In this document: positions 32,230 to 40,972 of the stretch, piece after piece
How the letters are laid out: every line of letters starts with the position of its first letter
Numbering within the stretch: the stretch's first letter is position 1
DNA from: a virus
Direction: 5' to 3' (one strand)
DNA: 54,262 nucleotides
IMG/VR virus record: IMGVR_UViG_3300009149_000003
Span: 1-54,262 of that record
Position numbers and translations under genes: made by a program
Notes under the pieces: model-generated
Told to the model about the DNA's origin: nothing
Database searches by the model: none
The model's input: the letters and a program-made list of their open reading frames with translations, nothing else

Positions 32230-33030
32230 ATGGGTAAACTATCGGATTATGCCGAGAACGAGGTGCTCGATCACATCCTGAAAGTCGGGGCATTCAACCG
32301 CCCGGCCGCGCTGTTTCTCGGGTTATGCACGGGCGATCCGCTCGATGCGGGGACAGGTGGTACGATCACCGAACCGAGCGATGCGGCGTATGCCCGGCAA
32401 TCCTGCGATGATTGGGATGCGGCGGCATCACGGGCGACGGCGAACTCGACCTCGATCGCGTTCCCGGAATGCACCGAGGATTGGGATCCCATCACGCACT
32501 TTGCCATTCTCGACACGGTGACGCTGGCGACCGGGAATATCATCGCATACGGGCCGGTGACGCCGAACAAAACATTCTACTCCGGGAACACACCGAACGT
32601 GGCGCTGGGTGAACTCGACGTGTCGGTTGACGCCGCCGGGATGAGCGATTACCTGGCGAACGCCATCCTCGATCACCTGCTGGCGGACACGCCGTATGCG
32701 CAGCCGGGGAGCATCTTCATCGCCCTCTGCACGGCGACCGTACTGGACAACGATACCGGCAGCACGATCTCCGAGCCCGGCGAGAACTACGCCCGCATTC
32801 AACACGACGGGTGGAAGATCGCGGCGGCGGGCGCGAGCTCGAACAGCGGCACCATCGTATTCCCTGCGGCAACCGGCGGCACTTGGGGGACAATCACGCA
32901 CTTCGGGTTGTGCGATACGCTCACGACCGGGAACCTGCTCATACACGCGGCGCTGAACACCGAGCAGCCGGTGGAACTCAGCGATGTCGCGCAGTGGGCC
33001 GACGGCACCATGATTGTGACGGCGGATTAA
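32230..33030 (+). CDS. tail fibre protein with a tandemly duplicated domain
   Basis: A 266-residue protein made of two copies of one domain of about 130 residues. Copy one has LSDYAENEVLDHILKVGAF, FLGLCTGDP, GTITEPSDAAYARQ and PITHFAILDT. Copy two has MSDYLANAILDHLLADTPY, FIALCTATV, STISEPGENYARI and TITHFGLCDT. The domain is common in phage tail-associated proteins, usually as a single copy. It probably sits at the tail tip. Confidence 0.75.
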   Translation: MGKLSDYAENEVLDHILKVGAFNRPAALFLGLCTGDPLDAGTGGTITEPSDAAYARQSCDDWDAAASRATANSTSIAFPECTEDWDPITHFAILDTVTLATGNIIAYGPVTPNKTFYSGNTPNVALGELDVSVDAAGMSDYLANAILDHLLADTPYAQPGSIFIALCTATVLDNDTGSTISEPGENYARIQHDGWKIAAAGASSNSGTIVFPAATGGTWGTITHFGLCDTLTTGNLLIHAALNTEQPVELSDVAQWADGTMIVTAD

Positions 33031-33040
33031 CGGGGATATT

Positions 33041-34063
33041 ATGGCAAATCGAGACATGGCCGGACAGGCCAATATCGCCTTCGATGCGGCGATGGAGATG
33101 TACCGGGGCCGCAACATGGCGGGGCGGGCGGACATCACCTTCGATGCGGCGGCCTCACTGTACGCCGTTCGTAATATGGCGGGTCAGGCCAATATAGGAT
33201 TCAACGATATATGGGATGACGCCGATTGGGGCGTGACGGCCCTGCTCGACGCGCCGTTGACCGAGGCGAGTTATGATGCGGGGACAAAGATATTCACTGA
33301 CCTCTCGTCCTATGCCCGTACACTGACAAGCGCGAACGCAGCGGCATTCAACACACTTGCCAGTGGCCTGACGATGATGAATTTCAACGGAACAACTGAT
33401 TTAGTCGATGCTGGCGTGGATATGATAGGCACGGGCGACGTGACGGTCGAGGCGTGGGCACGATGGGAAAGTACAGGTGAGGGAGGGAACGGAATACTAT
33501 TGTGCAACAATAAGTTTTTCTTGGGCAACAATTATCAGTTGAGACTCGCAGTAACGAGGAATTTGTATGGGAGTGTTGCGGTAGGACCTATACCAAGTGT
33601 GCAATTAAATATATGGTATCACATTGTAGTCACCAGCACAGCAGCAGGTGTCACGAATATCTACCTCAATGGAGCACTATTAGGTGCAGCAGATCAAGAT
33701 GCGGGAACACCACAAGCAGCAATTCAAGATTTGTTTATAGGTAATCGTAGTGGTGCTGCATCAAATACTTTTGACGGCGACATATCCGGTGTGCGGGTAT
33801 ACGACGGCATCCCCAGTGAACCGGCAGCATTCGCACGCGCCCGGTACATCTATGATTTGCCTCGGTATAACACCAGCATTTTCCTCGATCGCGTTCTCAG
33901 GATGTGGGCCAACCGAGGGATGGCCGGCCAAGCCGACATCTCCCTGGACGCCCTTATGGCTATGTATGCCGAACGCGCCATGACCGGGCAGGCCGACATA
34001 GAGTTCACCCCGTACCTGTTCATGGGGATCGACGGGGATACCGGCCTGATTACGAGGTATTAA
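33041..34063 (+). CDS. LamG-like lectin within a 20-residue repeat array
   Basis: A 340-residue protein. Repeats of about 20 residues, RDMAGQANIAFDAAMEMYRG type, start at residues 4, 24 and 44 and resume at 292 and 312. Between them lies a concanavalin-like (LamG/Laminin_G_3) domain: LASGLTMMNFNGTTDLVDAG, VTVEAWARW, WYHIVVTSTAAGVTNIYLNG and GDISGVRVYDG. The lectin part is clearly more AT-rich than the repeats. It probably binds host glycan as part of the tail tip. Confidence 0.8.
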   Translation: MANRDMAGQANIAFDAAMEMYRGRNMAGRADITFDAAASLYAVRNMAGQANIGFNDIWDDADWGVTALLDAPLTEASYDAGTKIFTDLSSYARTLTSANAAAFNTLASGLTMMNFNGTTDLVDAGVDMIGTGDVTVEAWARWESTGEGGNGILLCNNKFFLGNNYQLRLAVTRNLYGSVAVGPIPSVQLNIWYHIVVTSTAAGVTNIYLNGALLGAADQDAGTPQAAIQDLFIGNRSGAASNTFDGDISGVRVYDGIPSEPAAFARARYIYDLPRYNTSIFLDRVLRMWANRGMAGQADISLDALMAMYAERAMTGQADIEFTPYLFMGIDGDTGLITRY

Positions 34064-34064
34064 G

Positions 34065-37000
34065 ATGCGGATGAATGTATACAGGAATGTCTCGGTAATC
34101 GCCCATTTCAACATCGATGAGCGGACGCTGTTCGTGCAACGCTTCCTCGGCGAGAACTACATCCATGCCGAGACGACCGTCCGGGAACCGCTCGACATCA
34201 CCATCGGCGACTACGCGCGGTACAACGGCATCCGGTACTACGTCAACACCCTCCCCGACGTGACCAAGAACGCCACAAACCAGTACGTCTACACGCTCAC
34301 CTTCGAATCCGAATACTACGATTTCGCCAAGGTCCAATACCGCAGCGACGGCCAGGGCGACTTCTACCTGATGGGCGACCTCGAACTCTTCCTTGACCTG
34401 CTTGTCGAGAACATGAACCGCGTCTACGGCGCTGGCGTGTGGACGAAGGGGACCTGCACGCAGACGAACGAGGAATATAAGCTTCTGAAATTCGAGGCCG
34501 AGAACTGCCGACAGGCGATCCAGCGGCTCTGCACTGAATTCAGCGGCGAGTTCTCGTTCGCCCAAAAGGTGATCTCATTCTCCGACGAACAGACCACCGA
34601 TACCGGCCTGACGTTCCTGTACAAAACGGGGCTTCGGAACATCCAGCGCCGCCCGATCGAATCCGGGAACATCATCACCCGGCTGTACGCATACGGCTCC
34701 TCCCGGAACCTGGGCTCGTCATACGGCAAGCTCCGGCTCGAACTGAACACCGGCGGCGTGGACTACATCGAGAGCAACACGGCGACCTACGGCACCATCG
34801 AGGGTGCGGTGATCTTCGACGACGTGTTCCCGCGGCGCACCGGGACCGTCTCGTCCGCGGCAAGCAATGTCCTGTTCATCGACGGACCGCCGCCGGGCGG
34901 CATAGATTTCAACGTCAATACCTATCTCATCCCCGACGTGACGGCGAAGGTGAACTTCCTGACGGGGGACTGCGCCGGGTACACATTCGACATCGCCAGT
35001 TTCAACAACACGACACATGAATTCGAAATCATCCCGGTTACGCTTGAGGACGGCTCGGTCATGCCGAACGACGACCTTAATCCGGCGGCGACCGACACCT
35101 ACGTCCTCATCGACATCACCATGCCCGCCGAATACATCGCCGCCGCCGAAGCCGAACTCCTGGCGTTGGCGGAAACCTACATCGCGAAATACGATCACCC
35201 CCGGGTCGCGTACCAGCTCACCCCAGACTGGCGGTACCTGAAGGCCCGCAGCGTGAACCTCACCATCGGGGATACGATCACCATTGAGGACACAGACCTC
35301 GGCGTGGACGTGAAGGTCCGGATAACCGAACTCTCACAGCAGGTGATACAGCCGTACAAGTACACGTTGTCGCTCACCGATCAAGTGGAATATGCGGTAT
35401 CCGGCCAGGCGCAGATCATTTTGGGTACATACAAGACCGCCGGGGATTCGGCCGGCAAGATCGCCGCTTCGCCGGTCGTCCGGGACATCGGGAGATCACG
35501 CCGGAACTGGCGGGACACGGAAGAACTGCGATCGATGGTATTCGATCCCGACGACGGCTACTTTGACCCCGTGAATGTCAAACCGCTCTCCATCGAGACA
35601 ACGATGCTCGCCGCCGGATCGAAGAGCGGCAACTTCCAGCTCTCCGGGGTACAGGTTAAGCCGAACTACCTCGGAAACAACAATAAACTCTCCATCACCG
35701 GCGGGACGCTCGTCCACATGGCGATCGACACGTCCGGTGAAGACGAGATCGGGACATGGACGCTGGTCGCGAACCCGGATTACGAGGCGGGCGGGCTGAC
35801 GACCGAGACGGCGTACTACCTGTACGCGAAATGCCACAAGACGAACTACACGGACGGCGATAACCAGGTGATCGTCACCAGCACGGCGTACCAGGCCGAT
35901 CAGACGACACACTGGTACTTCCTCGTCGGGATCCTCCACAGCACGACCGGGAGCGTCCCGCGCGGCCTGTCGCTCACCTACGGCCAGACGCTCATCAACG
36001 GCGGGTTCGTCACCACCGGGAAGGTCCAGAGCGCGAACGGCAACACATACTTAGACCTCGACAACAATACGCTGGTGATTGCGAGCGGTGCGGGGACAAT
36101 CGCCGGGACGAATATAACATCCCTTGAGGACGGTGCGACGGCGGGCGCGACGTGGGGAGAGGACGTGGCGAGCATCCCGGCGCGGCTCACCGAGGACGAC
36201 ACGCCCGAGGCGACCGGCGTTTACATCACCCCCAATTACATCGGGTTCTACGATTTGGGGGCCGAAGGTTGGCCGGTGCGGATCAAGAACAACGCGGGGT
36301 CCGGGGAATTTTTTGTCGGCGAAGCAACTAAATACGTGTCGTATACCGCAGCGGAAGGGTTAATAGTTCGCGGGAAGCTGACGGCGAGTGACATCCAAGC
36401 GGGCGGGACAATCACCGGGAATACATTACAGACCGATACCGGCGCGGCGGAGGGGCATTACAAGCGGATGACGGTTAGCGGCGCGAACAATAATATCACC
36501 ATCCATGATGCTGATAATTTACTCGCCATGACGATTGACGACAACATATTCGGTGCAGAAACGAGTCCGGGGATACTGTGTGATAGTGCAAGTGGTGGCG
36601 GGTTGCGATTCCGGGTTGATGCGGAGAATGTATGTACTCTCCGCGAAAATTACTTTGAAATGGTAAGTGACTCAATCAGTTACATCATGAAATTGACGCG
36701 AAAGGGACAGGCATCAGAAGGTGATGCAATCATAAATCTTTACATGGATAATGGGTTGATTGGAGACGCATTATGGTTCAAATATAACAATATTGAAAAG
36801 TTCGCCGTCGATTATCAAGGTAACGTACGGGTGGCCGGTACTGTTGACTTGGTAGATATTGCAGCACATACACACACGGGAGAGAATAGTGGTGGCCAGG
36901 TGCCGTATACTTCATTGGGCAGTATACCGTCTACATTTGCCTCGACCAATCATAACCTCGTGGACACGACACATCATCCAGTTGCCGGGTTGACCACCGG

Positions 37001-37343
37001 TCATTTCCTCAAGGCGACCGGGACAGCTACCTATGGATTCGCCGCGCACGGTCTGAGTGCCGCTGATGTCGGGGCCGAGGCGTCCGGTGCCGTTGCCACC
37101 CATGCCGCCCTGCTCACCGGCGTTCACGGTCTCGCCATCACCGCCGGGAAAACCCTCACCGTACAGGATAACGTCACCATCACCGGGGCGCTCGGGACCG
37201 CCGCATATGCCGCCACCGGGGACTTCGAGGCGGCCATTGGTGTGGGCAGACTCGCATTGAATAAAATAGCCGGGAAAGGTGCAGGGGTAGATTACATCAT
37301 GAAATGGTCTATAGATACCGGGGCATACTGGAGCGCAACATGA
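34065..37343 (+). CDS. tail tip / central fibre protein
   Basis: A 1092-residue protein, the longest here. The N-terminal 450 residues (YNGIRYYVNTLPDVTKNATN, YTLTFESEYYDF, then RSVNLTIGDTITIEDTDLGV) resemble the hub domains of siphophage tip proteins. The rest is a beta-rich fibre with LTASDIQAGGTITGNTLQTD and a C-terminal Gly/His/Thr region (LVDIAAHTHTGENSGGQVPY, then GHFLKATGTATYGF). It ends MKWSIDTGAYWSAT, a motif repeated at the end of the next protein. No chaperone domain is seen. Confidence 0.8.
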   Translation: MRMNVYRNVSVIAHFNIDERTLFVQRFLGENYIHAETTVREPLDITIGDYARYNGIRYYVNTLPDVTKNATNQYVYTLTFESEYYDFAKVQYRSDGQGDFYLMGDLELFLDLLVENMNRVYGAGVWTKGTCTQTNEEYKLLKFEAENCRQAIQRLCTEFSGEFSFAQKVISFSDEQTTDTGLTFLYKTGLRNIQRRPIESGNIITRLYAYGSSRNLGSSYGKLRLELNTGGVDYIESNTATYGTIEGAVIFDDVFPRRTGTVSSAASNVLFIDGPPPGGIDFNVNTYLIPDVTAKVNFLTGDCAGYTFDIASFNNTTHEFEIIPVTLEDGSVMPNDDLNPAATDTYVLIDITMPAEYIAAAEAELLALAETYIAKYDHPRVAYQLTPDWRYLKARSVNLTIGDTITIEDTDLGVDVKVRITELSQQVIQPYKYTLSLTDQVEYAVSGQAQIILGTYKTAGDSAGKIAASPVVRDIGRSRRNWRDTEELRSMVFDPDDGYFDPVNVKPLSIETTMLAAGSKSGNFQLSGVQVKPNYLGNNNKLSITGGTLVHMAIDTSGEDEIGTWTLVANPDYEAGGLTTETAYYLYAKCHKTNYTDGDNQVIVTSTAYQADQTTHWYFLVGILHSTTGSVPRGLSLTYGQTLINGGFVTTGKVQSANGNTYLDLDNNTLVIASGAGTIAGTNITSLEDGATAGATWGEDVASIPARLTEDDTPEATGVYITPNYIGFYDLGAEGWPVRIKNNAGSGEFFVGEATKYVSYTAAEGLIVRGKLTASDIQAGGTITGNTLQTDTGAAEGHYKRMTVSGANNNITIHDADNLLAMTIDDNIFGAETSPGILCDSASGGGLRFRVDAENVCTLRENYFEMVSDSISYIMKLTRKGQASEGDAIINLYMDNGLIGDALWFKYNNIEKFAVDYQGNVRVAGTVDLVDIAAHTHTGENSGGQVPYTSLGSIPSTFASTNHNLVDTTHHPVAGLTTGHFLKATGTATYGFAAHGLSAADVGAEASGAVATHAALLTGVHGLAITAGKTLTVQDNVTITGALGTAAYAATGDFEAAIGVGRLALNKIAGKGAGVDYIMKWSIDTGAYWSAT

Positions 37344-37522
37344 TAACGACAAACAAAGGGCGGCGGTCCTTCCTGTTGGCACTTGGTGCCGGGGCCGTGA
37401 GTCTGGTGGGTTTCGCGATGGGTTTCAGTGCCATTGGCGCAAGCATCGGCAATAATCTCACCGGTATACAGCCCGGCATGATACTCAGATGGTCGGAAAA
37501 CACCGGGGCATACTGGGCGTAA
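37340..37522 (+). CDS. small membrane protein sharing the tip protein's C-terminal motif
   Basis: A 60-residue protein starting in an ATGA overlap. One hydrophobic, Gly-rich stretch (FLLALGAGAVSLVGFAMGFS) after a basic N-terminus looks like a signal anchor. It ends ILRWSENTGAYWA, matching the last residues of the tip protein, with a shared 15-bp DNA core (ACCGGGGCATACTGG). Confidence 0.65.
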   Translation: MITTNKGRRSFLLALGAGAVSLVGFAMGFSAIGASIGNNLTGIQPGMILRWSENTGAYWA

Positions 37523-37532
37523 AGGAGCAGTC

Positions 37533-37751
37533 ATGAAAACCACAGACGAGATCACCCTCACCATCAAGATATTCGAGGGAGAACTTCAGAACGCCGCGAA
37601 CGAGCGGAACTTCTGCATCCGCCAGGCCGAACAGCTTGCGGCGCGGATCAATTACCTGTCGGGCAAGATCGACGCGCTGAAGGAACTGACAGTGGAACCG
37701 CCGGACGTACCGGCTAAACCGGCCAAGGGGCCAAAAGAAAAGAGGCCATGA
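37533..37751 (+). CDS. small coiled-coil protein
   Basis: A 72-residue protein. EITLTIKIFEGELQNAANER and the following heptads form a coiled coil; the tail is Pro/Lys-rich (VEPPDVPAKPAKGPKEKRP). The upstream site is AAAGGAG. It lies at the start of the lysis region; function unknown. Confidence 0.6.
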   Translation: MKTTDEITLTIKIFEGELQNAANERNFCIRQAEQLAARINYLSGKIDALKELTVEPPDVPAKPAKGPKEKRP

Positions 37752-37969
37752 TGGAACTGCTGCAACTCATCCCATACGGGACGCCGGTCCTCGTGCTCGG
37801 CATGATTGTTTTCCTCGTCCGCATTGACGGCTTGGTGCGCGATCTTCGCGAGGACGTTCGCAGCATGAAGGATAACGTCGTATACCGGGACACATGCGAC
37901 GTGACACATCGGGCCACGGACCGCCGTCTTGAACGGCTGGAGCATTGTGCGAACGGGGCGAAACGGTGA
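37748..37969 (+). CDS. XhlA-like membrane-anchored lysis accessory
   Basis: A 73-residue protein starting ATGATGG at 37748. One N-terminal transmembrane helix (PYGTPVLVLGMIVFLVRI) is followed by a helical charged domain (LVRDLREDVRSMKDNV, ATDRRLERLEHC). The shape resembles haemolysin XhlA-like proteins that sit with holins. It overlaps the next gene as TGATG. Confidence 0.6.
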   Translation: MMELLQLIPYGTPVLVLGMIVFLVRIDGLVRDLREDVRSMKDNVVYRDTCDVTHRATDRRLERLEHCANGAKR

Positions 37970-38370
37970 TGCGGACGCTCGATCTGATACGGTTGGAAGA
38001 GACACAGGAGCACGGGACATTCGGGGCGCTCAAGATAGACGACGTGCTGTTCAGCTGGACGCTGGAGCCGCCGGACCTCGGGAACGTGCGGAAGCGGTCC
38101 TGCATCCCGGTTGGGACCTATCTGTGCCGCCGGTATTCGAGTAAGGCATACCCGGATACATTCGAGGTGACGGGCGTTCCGGGGCGGACGGCGATCCTAT
38201 TCCATTCGGGTAATACGGATGACGATACGGCCGGGTGCATCCTGCTCGGGGACACGCTCGGGAAGCTCAAGGGCAACCGGGCAATCCTGAACAGCGGGCA
38301 GACCTTCCGGCGGTTCCTGGGCGAACTGGCGAGCGAGGATGAGGCAATATTGAAGGTGCGGACATGCTGA
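37969..38370 (+). CDS. DUF5675-like protein, candidate lysis enzyme
   Basis: A 133-residue protein from ATG 37969. CIPVGTYLCRRYSSKAYPDTF, then ILFHSGNTDDDTAGCILLGD, matches the DUF5675 pattern. The H-x-GN and GCILLG pair recalls the His/Cys arrangement of L,D-transpeptidase-like enzymes. Placed among holin-like genes, it may act on peptidoglycan. No other endolysin is recognisable, which raises its candidacy but does not prove it. Confidence 0.65.
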   Translation: MRTLDLIRLEETQEHGTFGALKIDDVLFSWTLEPPDLGNVRKRSCIPVGTYLCRRYSSKAYPDTFEVTGVPGRTAILFHSGNTDDDTAGCILLGDTLGKLKGNRAILNSGQTFRRFLGELASEDEAILKVRTC

Positions 38371-38741
38371 TCCTAACGATCCTGACCGCGCTCGCCCGCG
38401 GACTGCGTGAGGGCATCGTTATGTGTCAACCAGGCCCGCGTGAGCATGTGGCGTTCTGGTCGTACCACGCGCTCGACTGCGCGGTCCTTGCTGGTATCGC
38501 AGCATTGGCCGTGCAGATCATCCGCCGCCGCCCGCGCTGGCCGTTCATCCTCGGACTGGCCGTCGCCGCATGGGAAGCATTCGAGGTCGGGTACGCCGTC
38601 TCTCGCGGCCTGTACGGGTATGAGCACATCGTTTTCGCTGACATCATATCGGTCACACTCACCGGCTGGCACGTCTATGCGCTTCACACTGCACGGGCTG
38701 TCGCCGCCGGAATACTACTCTACTTCGGGAGGTCAAGATGA
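38364..38741 (+). CDS. multi-pass membrane protein
   Basis: A 125-residue protein overlapping the previous gene by 7 bp. Hydrophobic segments near residues 34-53, 60-80, 92-105 and 107-120 suggest three or four passes. It might be a holin or an accessory membrane protein. No family is recognised. Confidence 0.55.
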   Translation: MLILTILTALARGLREGIVMCQPGPREHVAFWSYHALDCAVLAGIAALAVQIIRRRPRWPFILGLAVAAWEAFEVGYAVSRGLYGYEHIVFADIISVTLTGWHVYALHTARAVAAGILLYFGRSR

Positions 38742-39052
38742 GACGTACATGGATTATCACGTTCGCGCTGGTGCTGCTGGCTGCTACGGCGGCACAGGCG
38801 TTTGGTTTTGGCGATGTCAAGGCGTGGCTCAGTAGTACAGCCGTCGCGCTGTTGCTGACGGCCATTCTCGCAATCGGCGTCGTCGGGGCGTTCGTCGCCC
38901 GGTACACCGCCATCGTCGGGGCGTTCGGGTGGTTGCTCGTCGAACTCGACAACGCGGCGAGCGACAAGAAAATCACAAAGGAAGAACTCGCCACGCTCAA
39001 AGCGAAATGGACGGCCGTGCGGGATGCGGTCAAGGCCGCGAAAAATGGCTGA
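38738..39052 (+). CDS. holin-like protein with signal sequence
   Basis: A 104-residue protein starting in an ATGA overlap. The first 22 residues (MRRTWIITFALVLLAATAAQ) look like a cleavable signal peptide. Two hydrophobic helices follow (STAVALLLTAILAIGVVGAF and ARYTAIVGAFGWLLVEL), then a charged tail. The arrangement suits a holin or pinholin. Confidence 0.6.
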   Translation: MRRTWIITFALVLLAATAAQAFGFGDVKAWLSSTAVALLLTAILAIGVVGAFVARYTAIVGAFGWLLVELDNAASDKKITKEELATLKAKWTAVRDAVKAAKNG

Positions 39053-39242
39053 CGATCCGAAACAGGACAACCGGCCTTGGTGGGCGCTGGCGCGTGTCCA
39101 GGGCCTTGTTGTCATGGCGGCCGGGATCGCCATGCTGTTCAACCCGGTCACGGCTCCACATGCCGGTACGGTTATCGCCGTGGGCGCGGGATGGGCGACG
39201 GGCGGCACGGCATCCAAGCTCGCCCGGAAGATCATCAAATAG
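39045..39242 (+). CDS. small holin-like protein
   Basis: A 65-residue protein from ATG 39045, overlapping the previous gene by 8 bp. Two hydrophobic segments (VQGLVVMAAGIAMLFNPVTA and AGTVIAVGAGWATGG) lie between a hydrophilic N-terminus and a basic tail. This is the general shape of a class II holin. Confidence 0.55.
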   Translation: MADDPKQDNRPWWALARVQGLVVMAAGIAMLFNPVTAPHAGTVIAVGAGWATGGTASKLARKIIK

Positions 39243-39251
39243 GAGTGAACC

Positions 39252-39734
39252 ATGCCCTGGATAGACGAAAACCGAACGAACACCGGGTCACCGACCAAGC
39301 TGGTGATGGATGCAATTACCCCTCCTGATTGGATCGCGACGGGGGGGTACACATCATGCCCGCCGGCGGAAGTGATGGACCCGGAAGGAGCGGGCCCGGC
39401 GGACGAACCTGTAAGCGATCCTTACAAGTTCACAGTGGAGGCGACGTTCGACACCCGTTATGCGCGGCTGCGGGCCGTACTTGACGCGGCGTTCAAGCAG
39501 GCGGCGGAAGGCAAGGGCGAGGAACGGCATGGAGACTCGGAACCCTTCGAGCGGCAACTGTCATGCCGAATCAACAGGCGGCGGCACGGGTTCGCGCTCG
39601 GGCAGGCCGAGAAGAAGATAGACGAATCCGACCGCCTGCCCACCGATGCTCGAATCCGTGAACTTCTCGGGGCAATCAATTTCATCGCCATCGAGATCAT
39701 CACGCTCGAGGACGAAACCCAGGCGGCGGGGTAA
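39252..39734 (+). CDS. conserved phage protein of unknown function
   Basis: A 160-residue protein. An N-terminal Pro-rich region leads to YARLRAVLDAAFKQAAEGKG, EERHGDSEPFERQ and ARIRELLGAINFIAIEI. I recall this GKG-x-ERH and RELLGAI arrangement in other phages, sometimes near nucleotide-metabolism genes. No catalytic role can be assigned. Confidence 0.6.
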   Translation: MPWIDENRTNTGSPTKLVMDAITPPDWIATGGYTSCPPAEVMDPEGAGPADEPVSDPYKFTVEATFDTRYARLRAVLDAAFKQAAEGKGEERHGDSEPFERQLSCRINRRRHGFALGQAEKKIDESDRLPTDARIRELLGAINFIAIEIITLEDETQAAG

Positions 39735-39737
39735 GGG

Positions 39738-40835
39738 ATGTCCGGCAAGCCGCAGTATACGGACGATGAAATACTGGCGCAATTCCGGGCGAACCTCGAC
39801 GCGCTCGGCCATCATGTAAGCGGGAACCAATATGATACTGCGGGCTGCAAGCCGACTCGATGTACCCTTGCACGACGGCTCGGCGGCCGGTGGAAGGACT
39901 GGCTGGCAAAGATCGGGATCGAGCCGCCAGCACCCGTAATCCCGGAAGCTCCCGCCGACCTGCCCGCCCACTTCGATGAACTCACCCGGCAGAATCAATC
40001 CCTCCTCCGCGATATTGAAAAGCTCCGCAACCGTAACCAACTATTCATCGAAACCTGCCTGCCCGCCATTGACCGCTGCTCATTCCGGGCATCTCCGATC
40101 CCGAAGCCTGAGCGCATAAAGCGCGACCAGGGATTTCATTCGATGCAGGGCGATTTCCACATCGGGGAGCGCGTCGATCCCGCATGGGTGCAGGGCGTTG
40201 CCGAATGCAACATGGACATCCTGCTCAATCAGCGATTGCCACGCCTGTGCGAACGCATTATCACTTTCCGCGAACAGGACAAGGCCGCGCTCGGGCTGAA
40301 CAAGCTGGTCGTGCATCTACTCGGTGACATCGTGACCGGGGAACTGATTTTCAAGGGGCAGGCGTACCATATCGACGCCACGCTCATTGACCAGTTACTT
40401 CGGGGCACCGAGGCATATGTCTCATTCTTGTTAGCGCTGGCGGCTCACTTCCCGACAATGCTGGTACAGCACGGCGATTTCGTATTCGCCTTGAACCATA
40501 ATGATAACGTAAAGGGGTGGGCTGGAATCCCCTATTACGGCCTCGACCGCAAGGCGCGGCGCATGGATGGCCTGTACGGGATGCAAATACATTACAAGCT
40601 CGGCGGTCACTTTCACAGTCCCGCCGAATTGAACGACGAAACGCTCCTGAACGGGACGATGATCGGCGGCACCGATCTGTCGGTAAATAAGATGATGGTC
40701 GCCACGCGGCCCTCGCAAAAGATATTCTACCTCGACGACAAGCACGGCATCCACCGGACGACGAACCTGTACCTTGCCGACCGAGTGACGCTGACGCCCG
40801 ATGCGAACGGCATCTTTACGGCGTATTCGACTTGA
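39738..40835 (+). CDS. metallophosphoesterase-like protein with HNH-repeat domain
   Basis: A 365-residue protein. Residues 7-62 (TDDEILAQFRANLDALGHHV, then GGRWKDWLAKIGIE) resemble the homing-endonuclease-associated repeat that helps bind DNA. After a coiled segment (about 78-105), GDFHIG (138-143), GDIV (196-199), HGDF (245-248) and GGHFH (289-293) line up as calcineurin-like metal ligands. It may be a phosphoesterase or nuclease acting on a bound DNA site. It is the last gene of the long rightward operon. Confidence 0.7.
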   Translation: MSGKPQYTDDEILAQFRANLDALGHHVSGNQYDTAGCKPTRCTLARRLGGRWKDWLAKIGIEPPAPVIPEAPADLPAHFDELTRQNQSLLRDIEKLRNRNQLFIETCLPAIDRCSFRASPIPKPERIKRDQGFHSMQGDFHIGERVDPAWVQGVAECNMDILLNQRLPRLCERIITFREQDKAALGLNKLVVHLLGDIVTGELIFKGQAYHIDATLIDQLLRGTEAYVSFLLALAAHFPTMLVQHGDFVFALNHNDNVKGWAGIPYYGLDRKARRMDGLYGMQIHYKLGGHFHSPAELNDETLLNGTMIGGTDLSVNKMMVATRPSQKIFYLDDKHGIHRTTNLYLADRVTLTPDANGIFTAYST

Positions 40836-40860
40836 CTCAAGTCTCATATTGTAGTATATT
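40832..40860 (+). promoter_or_regulatory. sigma-70-like promoter for the HNH gene
   Basis: TTGACT (40832-40837), a 17-bp spacer and TATATT (40855-40860). The -35 overlaps the end of the metallophosphoesterase gene. About 112 bp of leader precede ATG 40973. Confidence 0.75.
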
Positions 40861-40887
40861 TTACTATGTGTGTAGTAATAAATACTA
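40852..40887. promoter_or_regulatory. twin operator-like inverted repeats
   Basis: TAGTA-N5-TACTA occurs twice, at 40852-40866 and 40873-40887, with centres 21 bp apart (two helical turns). The first covers the -10 box, the second covers the expected start site. The arrangement fits repression by a dimeric regulator. Confidence 0.65.
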
Positions 40888-40972
40888 CGCGGCGGGACAG
40901 CGGTTCGCAACCGTTTCCTGAAATCCCTATAGTAAGGATAACCGCCGCACACAACCCAATAGGGAGGGTGCC

